From Malaya genurostris (lineage: Eukaryota > Arthropoda > Insecta > Diptera > Culicidae), in the NCBI RefSeq assembly GCF_030247185.1, contig NC_080570.1, positions 2,914,001 through 2,978,000 on the forward strand: a stretch of 64,000 nt of DNA. The letters run 5' to 3'. The translations under genes were made by a program, and so were the position numbers. The notes under the pieces were generated by a model that saw only the letters and a list, made by a program, of their open reading frames with translations, searched no databases and was not told the DNA's origin. This document shows, piece after piece, positions 52,811-64,000 of this stretch. The first letter of the stretch is position 1, and each line of letters opens with the position of its first letter.

Positions 52811-53101
52811 AGACAGTCGGCTACCGAGAAATAATGGATTGGCAATGAGAGAAATAACAGACCACAGTTATTTGCCTGTTTAAATTATTTTTTTACAATT
52901 TCAGTTGTAAACGACCTAGCGCGTATACAGGGGAGGTGTTTTAGGGGTCCAACCCTTCCGAAACTCAAAAAAAATATATTATTAAAACGCTTCTTTTCAA
53001 ATATTTAGGTTAATCGTAAAATGAATAATTTTCAACAAACAGTTATATAAAACCATTTTTTTTTCAATTTATATACATATTTCCATACGTATGGAAATTG
53101 A

Positions 53102-53317
53102 TCAACATGTTCTGAGGCAAAGCAAAGTCTTGGTATTACATTTGGTTTGGAATTTGACCCTTTCAACAGACTTCGAAACCGAATCAGAGTATACAGAACC
53201 ATTGCAGTGCTACGATCCTACTGACACTAAGAATCCTCGGGTCTCGAACATACGGCCACTGGCTTGTAAGACAAGCGCCCTATGCATTGAACCGCCAAGC
53301 CGGTCAACATGTTCTGA
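53102..53317 (-). mobile_element. Full-length tRNA-derived SINE with 14-bp target-site duplication
   Basis: The minus-strand sequence starts at GTTGACCGGCTTGG, contains the box B-like TGTTCGAGACCC, then GATTCTTAGTGTCAGTAGGA and CGAAGTCTGTTGAAAGGG, and ends near AATACCAAGACTTTGC. The flanks TCAACATGTTCTGA (53102-53115 and 53304-53317) are identical 14-bp direct repeats. The first five bases of the right copy overlap the SINE end. The open frame that spans 53091-53522 on the + strand is a by-product. Confidence 0.8.
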
Positions 53318-55165
53318 AACACCCCCCGAAAAAAGACACAAAAAATGGATGCCAAAAATTCTGTTTAAGCCCGATTCTCTTCAAACTTTTACTATTCGAA
53401 ATTCGAAGCCAAGTCCTTTTGTCCACTGCACAATAAATGTACATTGTTTCTGTCGTCCCTGCCATAAGGGATTTTTTTTCTGTCGAGTGCCTCGGATGAG
53501 ATGTGGAAGTATTCTTTCATAAACTTTCACACTTTCTGTCAGGACACAGATAGGATACATCTACTTATTACTGCTCTTCACTTTTCCTATCATACTTTAT
53601 CTACTGTGCATCTAAACACAGAGAACAGATATTTAACCTAGAGTTTCTACAAAACTGATTGCTAGTTAAATTTCCTACACACTTGGAAAGCTTGACATAT
53701 CCATCTGGTAGCTATGGTATGTTAACAGTGTTCTAGATTGGCGTAGCCTACTGTTTTACACTGCGTGAGGTTTCAGTTGCGTCTGTTCTCTGCACTGAAA
53801 AAAAAAGAAACTTGCTGTGCTCTTTTTGTTTGCCTAGAATAAGCATTAAATGTTGGGTAAATAAATGTATCAAAATATCCTATCAGGAACCTGTTACATT
53901 AGTTCACAATTCACAACTACTATATAATAGAACTAAAAAAATAACTTACTGCGTCTTACCATAACCACATTTTTAACTATATGCTTTAGTTTAGGTCTCC
54001 ACAGATCGCCAGTTTGAACTCAGACTACGGTTCATTTTTCGTAGCAAAAAGTTACGATCTTTTTAAAATCCTCCCGTACGGTACGTTTCCGTATTTCTGT
54101 ATCTTTCAATTTCTCTCGAGTTTAAATATTTCTTTAGCAACACCCGTTTCGGCAATAATTTTTGAAGCTTGATATTTAGAATCGTTCGAATAAAAAGCGT
54201 AAATCATTTTCTGGCCCAAGCGATTCTAAACAACACTTTAAAAATATGTACCCAGTGAATTAAAATTCTATTGATGTCACGTTCATTAAAGTAGGGTTCA
54301 TTGTGACAAAAAATAGATTAAGCTTAAGAAAAATACACCAGAAACTCTTAAATATCAGAAATAAACCTAACCTTAAAAATTAAACACTCTTCTGGATCAA
54401 CATATTATAGACCTCTTAACAATCATAATGTATTTTCATGACTGTGTAACCCAAATAGGCCATAAAGTATGCATAAAAACTACAAATAAATTCATTTAAC
54501 AGAATTAGAGAAATTTCCCTACGAACAAATTTTCCGACAACGGCTTGTAAGCAGAGTTAATAATATCAAGTTTACTGTTTGTTTCAGATCAAATCAAGGG
54601 TTCTGCAGAATTTAATCTGCTTCCAACGATTGATGAGAACTAATCGAAAACGGCGCCAATTATTTCAATTGATAGTGGGAGACCATTTTCACCCCAAATA
54701 AATGTCACTCTGAGCTCCGCTCGCCAATTTTGAGAATGAAATCCACGTCCAATCAACGACAATAGCGGAAGTTTCAAAATTTTGTTCTTTCTTTCGTTTG
54801 CCCTTTCAGTCATTTTCGATTTTCAGTGAATCGCGGTTCAATGCATGGATGGGTTTCACTAAGTACTAAAAACGTGACCGCGTTTATTTTCTATTTCTAA
54901 ACCCTACCTAACCAAGACAAACCCCAAACAGTTGATTCAAGTCGAAAGGTAATTTTTCGCCTAACAGAGATCGCACCCGGGAAACTAAACAGCATTTATT
55001 TGTCCAGCTGTTTGAGAGCTGTTATCGAACGTCTGCGATTGTTTTCGTCGGTTCAAAAAGACTTTTATTCATTCAATTTCTCGTCGTCAGCAAGTTAAGT
55101 TACCCGTTCAGCCCACCAGGTCGCGATGTGGAAGATAATGCCACGGTGACATCGGGAGGAGGAGG
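53318..55165. other. Intergenic upstream of the protease gene
   Basis: AT-rich sequence without recognised genes or complete repeats. A short 5' UTR for the protease is expected in the last ~100 bp. The GTTCAATGCATGG fragment near 54837 resembles part of the SINE head but is too short to claim. Confidence 0.4.
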
Positions 55166-56343
55166 ATGGTCCAGTTCATCATTACAGCAATAATGCTCCG
55201 TTGCATTTCGGTAAAGGTGTTGTTACTTGTTCTAATGCACAGTGACAGTACATTCGAAAGACCGATCGTAAACGGATTTGAGCCGGGATATCCAGAACAG
55301 TTTCACTTTGCCGTGTCACTGCAACGTGTTCTCGAAAATGCAGGAAACAATCGGACGCACTTTTGTGGTGGAACGTACATCGGTAATCGGTGGATTGTGA
55401 CTGCCACTCATTGCATTACTGGTTTGTGAGTTGCATTCGATCGAAACGTTAAGAGTTAAACAACTAATTTCGAATTTCATGAGCAGTGAAAATAAAACTA
55501 TCGTTGCCTACATTGGAGGGCACACGCTAAACACCACCGAATCTAGAAGGATTTTTCCAATTGAAGAAACTGTCATCAATCCGAGTTATAACCGGTAAGG
55601 TAATGGATACTCTAAAAGGCCTTCTTTTTTTTATCTATTCCTTGTTCTTTGCAGAGTTACTCTGGCAGGCGATATTGCCCTACTCCGTATAGTAGAACCC
55701 ACCGAATCTGACGACCAATTTCTTGAATTACTAGACAATATGATAGAGAGTACACTTTTATTACCGAACAGGCCTTTAACCGGCAGTGGCACCTATAATT
55801 CTAATGTCCTTAACGTAATCGACGACCGAGAGGGGGAGGGGCACGATAATGACGAGTACGGCTCTGAAGAATGTCATATTTTCGGCTACGGGTCCGCCAC
55901 GTATTACGGTCCGGGAAGTGATACCTTACAGTACGGTTCCGTTCAACCGCTCAGTCACAGAGAGTGTAGGGAAATGCTAGGGCCGGTGCTAGCTCCGGCA
56001 ACGGCCAATTCTGGAATGTTTTGCGCTATTGGATACGCCGATGCTTGCAAGGTAACGGAAATAACGCCCAACTTATTAACTAACACTGTTCCTTATACTT
56101 AAACTTACTGGAGTACGCGAATAATAAATTAGCTAAATTTGACAGGGAGACTCCGGCGGAGGATTGGTATGTCGACCGAGGTTATCTGCGCCGTCGAAGG
56201 AAGAATCACTCGATGAAAGTAGACCGTACTCACTGCGGGGGATTATCTCCTACGGGGCTGGATGTGGTCTTCCTGCGTCACCCGGAGTCTATACCGATGT
56301 GGGTTTTTATTGGAATTGGATTCAGGAGCAAATTTTGCTCTGA
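55166..56343 (+). CDS. Trypsin-like S1 serine protease, secreted, 4 exons
   Basis: Predicted 320-aa chymotrypsin-fold (S1A) protease. Exons are 55166-55425, 55487-55594, 55655-56051 and 56146-56343; introns are GT/AG and phases close to 321 codons. An N-terminal hydrophobic stretch (residues ~3-25) looks like a signal peptide. The mature N-terminus is probably IVNG at 34-37, preceded by Arg-Pro rather than a plain Arg or Lys. The catalytic triad is present: H82 (VTATHC), D129 (GDIALLR) and S258 (GDSGG). D252 in DACKGDSGG sits at the S1-pocket position that gives trypsin-like Arg/Lys specificity. An acidic, Gly-rich insertion at ~178-195 precedes CHIFGYG and is unusual for a digestive trypsin. 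There is no CLIP domain. Substrate is unknown; digestion, immunity or reproduction are all possible. AATAAA lies at 56372-56377, 29 bp after the stop. Confidence 0.9.
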
Positions 56344-56371
56344 ATTAGGTAAACTGTGCTGATTCACTATC

Positions 56372-56377
56372 AATAAA
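56372..56377 (+). terminator. Poly(A) signal of the trypsin-like protease gene
   Basis: AATAAA 29 bp downstream of the protease TGA, followed by a T-rich stretch. The opposing transporter stop codon lies only about 80 bp further on, so the two 3' ends are very close and may overlap as transcripts. Confidence 0.6.
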
Positions 56378-56459
56378 ATAATGCTTTTTTTTGGCCTAGA
56401 ATAGCAAAATTAGATGAAAAATACAAAAAACAAAATCGTCAATCTTTTTTTACCTGAAT

Positions 56460-58293
56460 CTACTGTTTCATCGCTTTATTATTGTCCGTGGCATCAGTTT
56501 CCTGCTTGGCGTGGTCTTTCAAAGCTGCATGCCTCGTCTCCGGGTGCAGCAGAGTGAAAAATCCTGCCACCAGTATTGCAGTACCGCAGATCGTCGTAGG
56601 AATCCACCAGGCAAACTGACCGAGTAAATCCACTATGTAAGGCGCTGCGATTGAACCTATGTGTGCCATGGTGGAGCAGATCCCGAGTGCTGTGTTCCGA
56701 ATTTCGGTGGGAAACAGTTCTGCCGTGTGCAGCGTCAACACGGCATACACAGCCGTTATTCCTAACCGACCGAGCATAGCTAAGGTGACCACAGTGGTGG
56801 TGTTTTCTCTAGGAATGGCCAGCACCACCAGGAGACAGATGCCGGCATACAGAAAGAAACAAAAAGATGTACTTTTGCGGCCAAAATAGGCCAACACTAT
56901 CATCGATAGGATGTAAGCTACAATGTCCACCGAACCCGTGGTGGCCACGTAGACGTTCCGGTTGGCAGCGAAGTTGTCTGCATTGAGCGCTGAAATTACG
57001 ATTTTATTTAATGATTTCATCCGGCATTGAAGTCCGCTTTTTTCTACCTGTTACGTAGTAGCAGAGCGATGTTACACACCATGTAAAGTGACAAATCAGT
57101 GCTCGCTGACACAACTTCGGAGTTCCGTAGAGTTTGGTAAATTCACTAAATGTTTGCTTCACTCGTACGCCCACCGATGGTTTGGGAGTCTCTGCATTTT
57201 TTGCTACTGCAGCCGCCACTTCTTCCGGACTAAGTTCTCTATCATTATCGCACAGTTCCTGAGGTGGCTTACGCCCAAACACCATCCGGTATGCGCGACG
57301 TTCTCGGCCCTTACTCAGCAACCATCGAGGAGATTCAACTAGGAAACTAACTGGAAATTAATCCCCCCATCTTGGCATCATGACCAACCTGCACTTACCA
57401 GAGATGAATGATCAGCAAAAAAGACGGTATTGTCAAAGCCAACGACAGATCTCGCCATGAGTTTATGTAGTAAGCGGCCAGTGCTAGAATAAGCATTCCA
57501 ATTGGGTAGGAAAAGTTGAATGCTATGCTCATCCAGGATCGATGTCGAACACCGATGTTTTCCGTCACTGTCAAATGAATCAGATGCATTATCAATCATA
57601 ACGGATCCAAAAGTAGCCGTCTACTCACACAAAGCAAAAGCAGGATAGAATACACCGGAAGCAGATGCTCCCAGTCCAACCCGTCCGAGCAACAACAGGA
57701 TGTAGTAGGGTGAAAAGGTAGTCAGCAAACTGGCGACCACGTACAGTATGGCGGCGATCGCGAAACTACTTTTCCTACCATACTTATCCGAAAGAACACC
57801 GAAGGTGGACGCCCCAAAAAATTTACCCACCGAAAGCGCCACTTGAACTGTAGATCTGAGAGCGGTTCGTTCACAAATTAGATCCCATTCCGGTACAATG
57901 GAAGCTCCGGGTTTCTGTTCGTAATACATTTCGAAGCCGGGCGTTCCCAGACATGGCACCTGCTCAGGTCGTGGACGTTCGGCAATGTAATCCAACGCGT
58001 TTCGGTAGTTCATTTCCGCTAAGTACGCGTAGTCCCAGTTGTAAACCGTGCATGTCCCGTTTTTCTCCAAGCCTCTGAATTCAAGTAGAATATGGTAAGT
58101 TTTAAATTATGCGTCAACGGAATTATCAAACCTGACTGTGGATATGTTCCTAATCTCATCGTGGGTCCATCCGTTCTGCTGAAGGCTTGGTATGAGGCAG
58201 TAGTAATTCTCCGGCATTTTGCCCAGGAACACATACGACGACACATGGAAGCCATTTAGGATGTTTGGAGTAAGGCACAAAATGAAGAGCGTC
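56460..58293 (-). CDS. Organic cation/carnitine transporter-like MFS protein (SLC22 family), 5' exon missing
   Basis: Plasma-membrane solute carrier; the family moves organic cations, carnitine or related solutes. Five minus-strand exons join in frame: 58293-58132, 58074-57629, 57567-57399, 57346-57048 and 56989-56460 (stop TAG), giving about 535 aa. The most upstream visible exon begins after a TTTTTTTTTCAG acceptor in phase 1, so at least one N-terminal exon (some 20-30 aa in relatives) lies further upstream and was not found. TM1 begins at TLFILCLTPNILNGF. A large extracellular loop with N-glycosylation sequons (NIST, NGT) follows. The MFS signature GVLSDKYGRKSS lies between TM2 and TM3. 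The central SLC22 hallmark is FLVESPRWLLSKGR, and ELFPTEIRNTALG precedes the last helices. The cytoplasmic C-tail is charged. The reading frame is intact, so the gene looks functional. The specific substrate cannot be inferred. Confidence 0.87.
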
Positions 58294-59189
58294 CTGAAAA
58301 AAAAACGGTACGGCCGTATTGGCGATTTTAGTAAAACACGTGATTTGAAAAAAAATGAGAAAATCTCAGAGCCTACTATGTCCCGCATTATTGACAATCG
58401 ATTTTTTGATCTGATATTGTCAGCTCATGAAGGTGTGTCAATTGACAGATACAAATGTAAGATTTCCGCTAAATAGCGTCATGTCAGAAGGAACTAATTA
58501 CTGATTATAAAAATTGATAAATATTCGCTCCGTAATGCTACAGCCAAGGGAAGGCATTTAGTGCTGATTAAATTTGCGATACTGACCTTTGATTGAGCGT
58601 TTCAAACCTTTAAAAATGTATCAATTATGGAAGTTTGCAGTAAATTTATATTCGTTCGTCGAGTTGATTTGAGGTAAAAGTTAATATTCTCAGTCTTCCT
58701 CTCGTTGCTCGAGTTTTCAAACAGAATTTGAATACTGCAAAAGTCGAAATTTACAAACTTAGCCTAATGAAGTCGACTGAGGAGATATTTGTATCTGATA
58801 ACAGAAATTGGATCCTTCAAGTAGAGAAAGGCAAAAAATAGACAAAATAAAAATGGAAAAAAATTACAATACTTAGTTTAATTGATCTCTTTCCGTTGGA
58901 ACTTGTTTTCATCGAATCCTTCAAAACGGCACTTCCTTTGAGGCTCACGTTTCGCTTCGATTGTCGTTTCCATTTCACACAAAAAACAGAAATGAAAATT
59001 AGTATTAAGATTATTGAATGTTTATGGTTTACATACAACTTACACTTTGTAAATTCTAAAGAAAGAACGTTACGTATACAGATCACTATCTAATGTGGAA
59101 ATAATAATTCCTACATACAGAATTATGAGAATACGACAGCGTTTAAAATTAACGTTAAACAAGTATAAGCAGTTTGAGCGACTGTAATA

Positions 59190-60112
59190 CTACCTTATTG
59201 AAAAAAGTTCCCGGAATTCATTCAGAAAATTAAAAATACAAGATTATTCATCAAAATCGATATTGTTCTCTTCAAAGTACTCCCCATCGACTGAAACACA
59301 CTTATGCCACCACTTGATGCAATCCTCGAAACATTTTTATATTCAGTTTTCGGTGTGGCCATCAGAGCCATTTGCAATCCGGATGCTGAAACGCGTTCCA
59401 CGGAGCGGTTTCTTGGGTTGACCGAATAGGAAAAAGTCGCAGGGAGCCAAATCAGGTGAATTCGGTGTTTGCTGAATGGTATTCGTTTCGTTTTTAGTCA
59501 AATGTGCATGGATAAAGATGGCATTGTGTGACGGTGCGTTATCGTGGTTCATGATCCATGAGTTGTTTGCCCAAAGATATGGTCTTTTTCGGCGAAAATT
59601 GATTCAAGCAAAAGTCTCATAACGCCCAAATAATACTCCTTGTTGACGGTCTGGCCTTGTGGAAGGGATTCATGATACACAACACCCTTGTAATCAATGA
59701 AAACTGTAAGCTTTACCTTCTTTTTCTACTGAAAACGATGTGTTTTTTCGGTCGCGGCTTATTCGGTGTACGCCATTCACTCGGTTGATGTCTGGATTGC
59801 GTATCATACTCGTAAATCCACGTCTCGTCTCCAGTAATAATCCGTTTGATGAATATTGGGCCAGATTCGGCCTTGAAAATCATATCTTTTGCGACGTCAA
59901 CGCGGACCCTTTTTCGCAATTCCATTTTGAAAATTGTGCAAAATCAGGCAACGCACAATCGCAAATACAGCTTAACTGTTACAATTGTCCAGGTAACAAG
60001 CTGAAAATTTGATAGAATATCAATGACAGATGTGGCAACATAAAATAAAACCTAATCGGGTGACTGAGAGCGCCACACGGTGGTGATTTCGAGAACTTTT
60101 TGATCAAGACAG
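59190..60112 (-). mobile_element. Mariner element relic (family B)
   Basis: A 923-bp element flanked by TA. The ends CTACCTTATTGAAAAAAGTT and (reverse complement) CTGTCTTGATCAAAAAGTTC are imperfect inverted repeats. The minus strand encodes GDETWIYEYD (first Asp), HDNAPSHN (second Asp) and NSPDLAPCDFFLF; counting gives 34 residues between the second and third Asp (DD34D). The C-terminus ends near YFEENNIDFDE. The N-terminal DNA-binding half is deleted and frameshifts interrupt the rest, so it is inactive. Confidence 0.82.
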
Positions 60113-60228
60113 TAGATATCTACAGATAATTTAAATATGTTTTATTTTGTTTTGCGTCTTGACGAATCCATTACGATCGCGGTTTCATTAGAAAATGTTT
60201 GCCGTGGTCTCTACTAAATTGGTATCTA

Positions 60229-61289
60229 ACAGATCGGCTGAAAAGTTCGTATCGTTTCTATGAGAGGGCGCCACTAGAATTTAATCCATATTATTTTCAG
60301 TTAGTACCAACCTTCAAAAGATACGTGTATAAATTTGACAGCTGTCTGATTATTAGTTTGTGAGATATTGCATTTTGAGTGAAGCTACTTTTGTTATTGT
60401 GAAAAAAATGGAAAAAAAGGAATTTCGTGTGTTGATGAAACACTACTTTTTGATGAAAAAAAGTGCCGCCGATACCAAAAAATGGCTTGACGATGAACGC
60501 AGTGGACGTCCAAAAGAGGCTGTTACCGATGAAAACGTGAAAAAAAATCCACAAAATGATTTTCAATGACCGTAAAGTGAAGTTGATCGAGATAGCTGAC
60601 ACCCTAAAGGTATCAAAGGAACGTGTTGGACATATTATTCACGAATATTTGGATATGAGAAAGCTTTGTGCAAAATGGGTGCCGCGTGAGCTCACAATCG
60701 ATCAAAAACAACAACGAATTGATGATTCTGAGCAGTGTTTGGAGCTGTTATATCGAAATAAAACCGATTTTTTTCGTCGATATATAACAATGGACGAAAC
60801 ATGGCTCCATCACTTCACTCCGGAGTCCAATCGACAGTCAGCTGAGTGGACTGCACGCGATGAACCGAACCCAAAGCGTGGAAAGACTCAACAATCGGCC
60901 GGTAAGGTTATGGCGTCTGTATTTTGGGATTCGCATGGTATAATTTTCATCGACTACCTTGAAAAGGGAAAACCATCAACAGTGACTATTATATAGCATT
61001 ATTAGAGCGTTTGAAGGACGAAATTTAAAAAAAAAACGGCCTCATTTGAAGAAGAAAAAAGTTTTGTTTCATCAAGACAATGCACCGTGTCTCAAGTCGA
61101 TGAAAACCATGCTGAAATCGAACGCATTGGGCTTCGAATTGCTCCCTCATCCACCGTATTCTCCAGATTTGGCCCGCAGTGACTTTTTCCTGTTCTCAGA
61201 CCTCAAGAGAATGCTCGCTGGTAAAAAATTTAGAAGCAATGAAGAGGTAATCGCTGAAACTTTGAGGCAAAGGACAAATCGTACTACGA
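60229..61289 (+). mobile_element. Mariner element, 3'-truncated copy (family A)
   Basis: The 5' end ACAGATCGGCTGAAAAGTTC preceded by TA matches the element at 16.2-17.0 kb. The transposase reading starts at MEKKEFRVLMKHYFLMKK (60409). It has lost about 30 codons after KKWLDD, has a frameshift at an A-run before PQNDF, and another near 60980-61030. The catalytic region is retained: TMDETWLHHF, HQDNAPCLKS and SPDLARSDFFLF (DD34D). Homology stops near 61289 and the 3' terminal repeat is absent. It lies only 116 bp from the family B relic. Confidence 0.85.
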
Positions 61290-64000
61290 TGCGTGCGCGC
61301 TGGATGAAATCAAATATTCGTTACTGAGAACCTGTTTGGCAACCCTACATAGCAGTTATAATGTACGTTGCAATGTCTTCAATTTGCTCCATGAATTTAA
61401 CTCACATAAGTTACGTTAAGTCATTGGAGTGTAATAACGTGTGCTACTTGGGTTAATACGTAAAAGTGGGGCTGGAAGGAAACAAACGTCGTACAACACA
61501 ATCTAAAAGAGAGCTACATTGAACATGCAACCAAGCTACTAGGTGTGCAAATTTTGGATTGATTCGGTCATCATATAGTTACTGCAAAAGAAGATCGCTC
61601 CCTTCCATAGATCAAAGCGTAGTATTTGTTCTAGCATGGAAAATGTATGTTAAGTTTGGCATATTTAGAATAGGGAACATATCAATTTTTTTTGTTTCCT
61701 TACTGTGTACTATTGCCTTTTTTTTTACAGACATCATCCATAGCAACATTGGTGTGCATCCTTTTCCATTGTAATTCAATAAGGACACAGACAGTTATGC
61801 TAATGCCCAGAGACCAATGAAGTTTACACGATATTAGGTTAAAATCGGCTCTACATAAACTTTATAAACGAACAAGCTTAGAAAAAGATTATTCCGAATT
61901 TTTAAAGAATTCTCGACGAAAATTCAAGTATTTCACATCTAAAAAAAGAACTTTCTTCCGTCCTGTGGCCGCTCGGTGTTGGTTACTGGTAGTCCAGTGA
62001 AAAATATAGTCTTTTGGACTATAAACCAAAACTGGTGTAGCCTTTGTTACTGTTCCATAAATCGATATCATCTCAAGCGAGAGAAAGTCACGCGTGCGTG
62101 CAGTAAAGACCATGATATTACTCACTCTTCGTTTTATCCGCCTTTCGATAATGTGAAGTTCGTTGTTTCAAATTAACACAAATGAATTGAGGCTGCAAAG
62201 TTTATGCAGTAATACATTGTATTGAGAACTACACAGGGTTTACCTAAAACCACCATAAATTCAAGAAAAAATTCACGAATATAACAATTTCTTTTCTTTC
62301 GGTGTACGAAATTTTTCAGAAAAAAATCTCTGTTGTCCTATAGCTCAGTCAATAAGCAATGTTTCGAATCTAAAGTTAACCATCGTATGATCAGTGAAAC
62401 ATACATTGTACTTTCAAGTAGCTTCCGATAAGCTCATACTCCGTTCATGGGGTTGAGAAGAATCCACTCTGATTACATTATTTTAATCATCGTAGAGGAT
62501 TGTAGAATGCGAGGTCTTATCATGAAACCCGTCTCGTCATAAGTCGTACGTTTATTTTTAGGTACTTTTTTTCTAGGACAATTTTGATTTTTGTCCAGTA
62601 ATGTTTCCTGTTTTCAGAGTAGCATAGTCAAGTTAGAATGTTAGACACCGCCGAGTGCATCAGACAATTATCATACCGGGTTATCGCACGATTTAATAAG
62701 ACGGCGGCGGGTTGTTAGGTTTTCTTTTTCCGCTGAAATCGTTCGAATTGTTAATGCAGTGGAATGTAAAATATAGACTGATATTGCATTTCACTGCATT
62801 ACGTTTATTTGATTCGTGCTTCGTACAATAACACTATCTGTTAGTAATTAGCTTGCCGTTTGTACGACATGCGCCCTTTAAGCGCGTCATCATCTACATG
62901 AGAACTGCACACGTGGTTTACCTCGAAACGTGTTATTAACGGTAGGCGGAGTTACATCAACAAATCTCAAGGTATCGTGAAAATCGAGAATCGTTCTACA
63001 TATTGATATACTTTTTGTCATTAGAATAATTACCAAAATTGGAACAGTAAGTTTATGTATACGACTTGTATGGAAGCTTTTTACACTCTAACACTAATGC
63101 GAAGAGTAAATGTCCTCCTAATGCATAGAAAAACTTCCGCTCTAGCAATGTTAGCAGAAGTTATTTACATATTAGACAAGCACTGATTTGGACTGAGGGT
63201 CGGTATAAAAACACTTTTGTTCAGGTGCAATCACAGCATTAGTAGCAAATTATACAATCTGTTGATCTTGATTGTTGAAAACTTGCTTACTCTTCTGACT
63301 GGATCAATAGCGATAGAGAATCTTTGCATATTAGAGGGTGTTTACTGTTGTTGTTTCGATTCAACCTGACAATGATTCAATGATAATGATTACATTTTAC
63401 TTTGGCTATACGGCTCTGAAATGGTCGCATCTACGAATTGCACGGTGCTCGAATGTGGTCTGTCGGTACTCATTCGTGCCTGAGTGTATAAGGAAAACGA
63501 CGTTTCCAACATTACGAACGAGATGGGGTCACTCTTTATTCGCGGAAAAGCTATTTAACAGGATTTCAATGTTTGCGTGCTTGCTATTTCGAATCTCCAG
63601 AATGAACAGCTTAAAATCGTTCTGGGAATCGGAAAGCCATTGTTTACCGACATGCTTTAAGGCATGTTCTAATTCACTCGCGCTTCATGAGATGTTATCG
63701 AGTCTTGCCGAAATGTCAGAGACTTGCTATCAACATTTTGTTCACGATTCCGGTTCCCTAAAAATATTTTCAGAATATAAATTGTCCAATTTTCTATTTT
63801 ATCTAACAAACATTCAATTTTTTTGGTTATGTAAAACAAAATACTCAGCCTAACGAAAACATGTTGAAAAAACTTTGGTTGCTTTGATTCATCCATCGAA
63901 ACGCACGCAATTCAGTGCATTAAGTACGATTCAGACAATCAGGCAACTTTCATCGACGAAATGTCACTTTACTTTTGAGATAATCCTAAGCAGCATTTTC
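61290..64000. other. No gene recognised
   Basis: AT-rich sequence to the window edge. The missing first exon of the transporter could lie in or beyond this stretch, but no minus-strand frame with an SLC22-like N-terminus is visible. The open frame 63338-63853 has no recognisable domain. Confidence 0.4.

Noticed and set aside
53091..53522. 143-aa open frame
   Set aside because: Half of it is the reverse strand of a SINE; the rest has no domain.
58107..58397. ATG at 58397 as the start of the transporter
   Set aside because: The in-frame sequence upstream of 58293 crosses a clear polypyrimidine-CAG acceptor and does not resemble an SLC22 N-terminus, so the true first exon must be elsewhere.
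62338..62375. tRNA-like ATAGCTCAGTCAATAAGC followed by TTTCGAATC
   Set aside because: The A-box and B-box-like motifs are too close together and no cloverleaf can be formed.
63338..63853. 171-aa open frame near the window end
   Set aside because: No domain, no splice context and AT-rich composition; not supportable as a gene.

Overview
This is an AT-rich, repeat-laden nuclear window from a dipteran, most likely a culicine mosquito. The evidence is short phase-compatible introns with GT/AG borders, and insect-type protein sequences for a CDC25/String phosphatase, a Tudor piRNA factor, a trypsin-like protease and an SLC22-type transporter. The mobile elements are also mosquito-like: a DD37E Tc1-like element (the ITmD37E group known from mosquitoes), Feilai-like tRNA-derived SINEs, mariner elements and foldback MITEs. 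I found no bacterial, plasmid, viral or CRISPR features. The species call is inference.

Layout. Positions 1-31,500 hold no gene that I can support. They carry a CGAAATGA-type minisatellite (5.9-7.3 kb), a foldback element built from the same unit (11.3-12.1 kb), non-LTR reverse-transcriptase debris (10.7-11.0 and 12.9-13.5 kb) and a mariner internal-deletion copy (16.2-17.0 kb). Next come an ACGCGG-repeat MITE (17.8-18.2 kb), a SINE split by a 2.3-kb foldback element that carries an (AT)128 tract (19.3-21.8 kb), a degenerate DD37E transposon (22.5-24.0 kb) and a CCCGAA-rich satellite (28.0-29.1 kb).

From 31.6 to 36.1 kb lies a three-exon CDC25/string gene. From 40.2 to 46.1 kb lies a seven-exon RRM-MYND-double-Tudor gene of the Vreteno/Veneno type. 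Its first intron holds an antisense non-LTR retrotransposon relic. The two genes are on the + strand but are functionally unrelated as far as the sequence shows: one is a mitotic entry phosphatase, the other a germline small-RNA factor.

From 46 to 55 kb there is intergenic DNA with two SINEs, a second ACGCGG MITE and other repeats. A four-exon trypsin-like protease (55.2-56.3 kb, +) and an organic-cation-transporter-like MFS gene (58.3-56.5 kb, -) converge tail to tail about 116 bp apart. The 5' exon of the transporter was not found. Two broken mariner elements (59.2-60.1 and 60.2-61.3 kb) lie immediately upstream of it. The last 2.7 kb show nothing I recognise.

The exon models, splice phases, domain signatures, TIRs and target-site duplications come from reading the sequence. 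Family names rest on remembered consensus motifs, not on database searches. I do not see a convincing novel biological system. The most interesting items are the nested SINE/foldback insertion with clean TTA duplication, a possible intronic-polyadenylation isoform of the Tudor gene, and the minisatellite that appears to share its unit with a foldback transposon.
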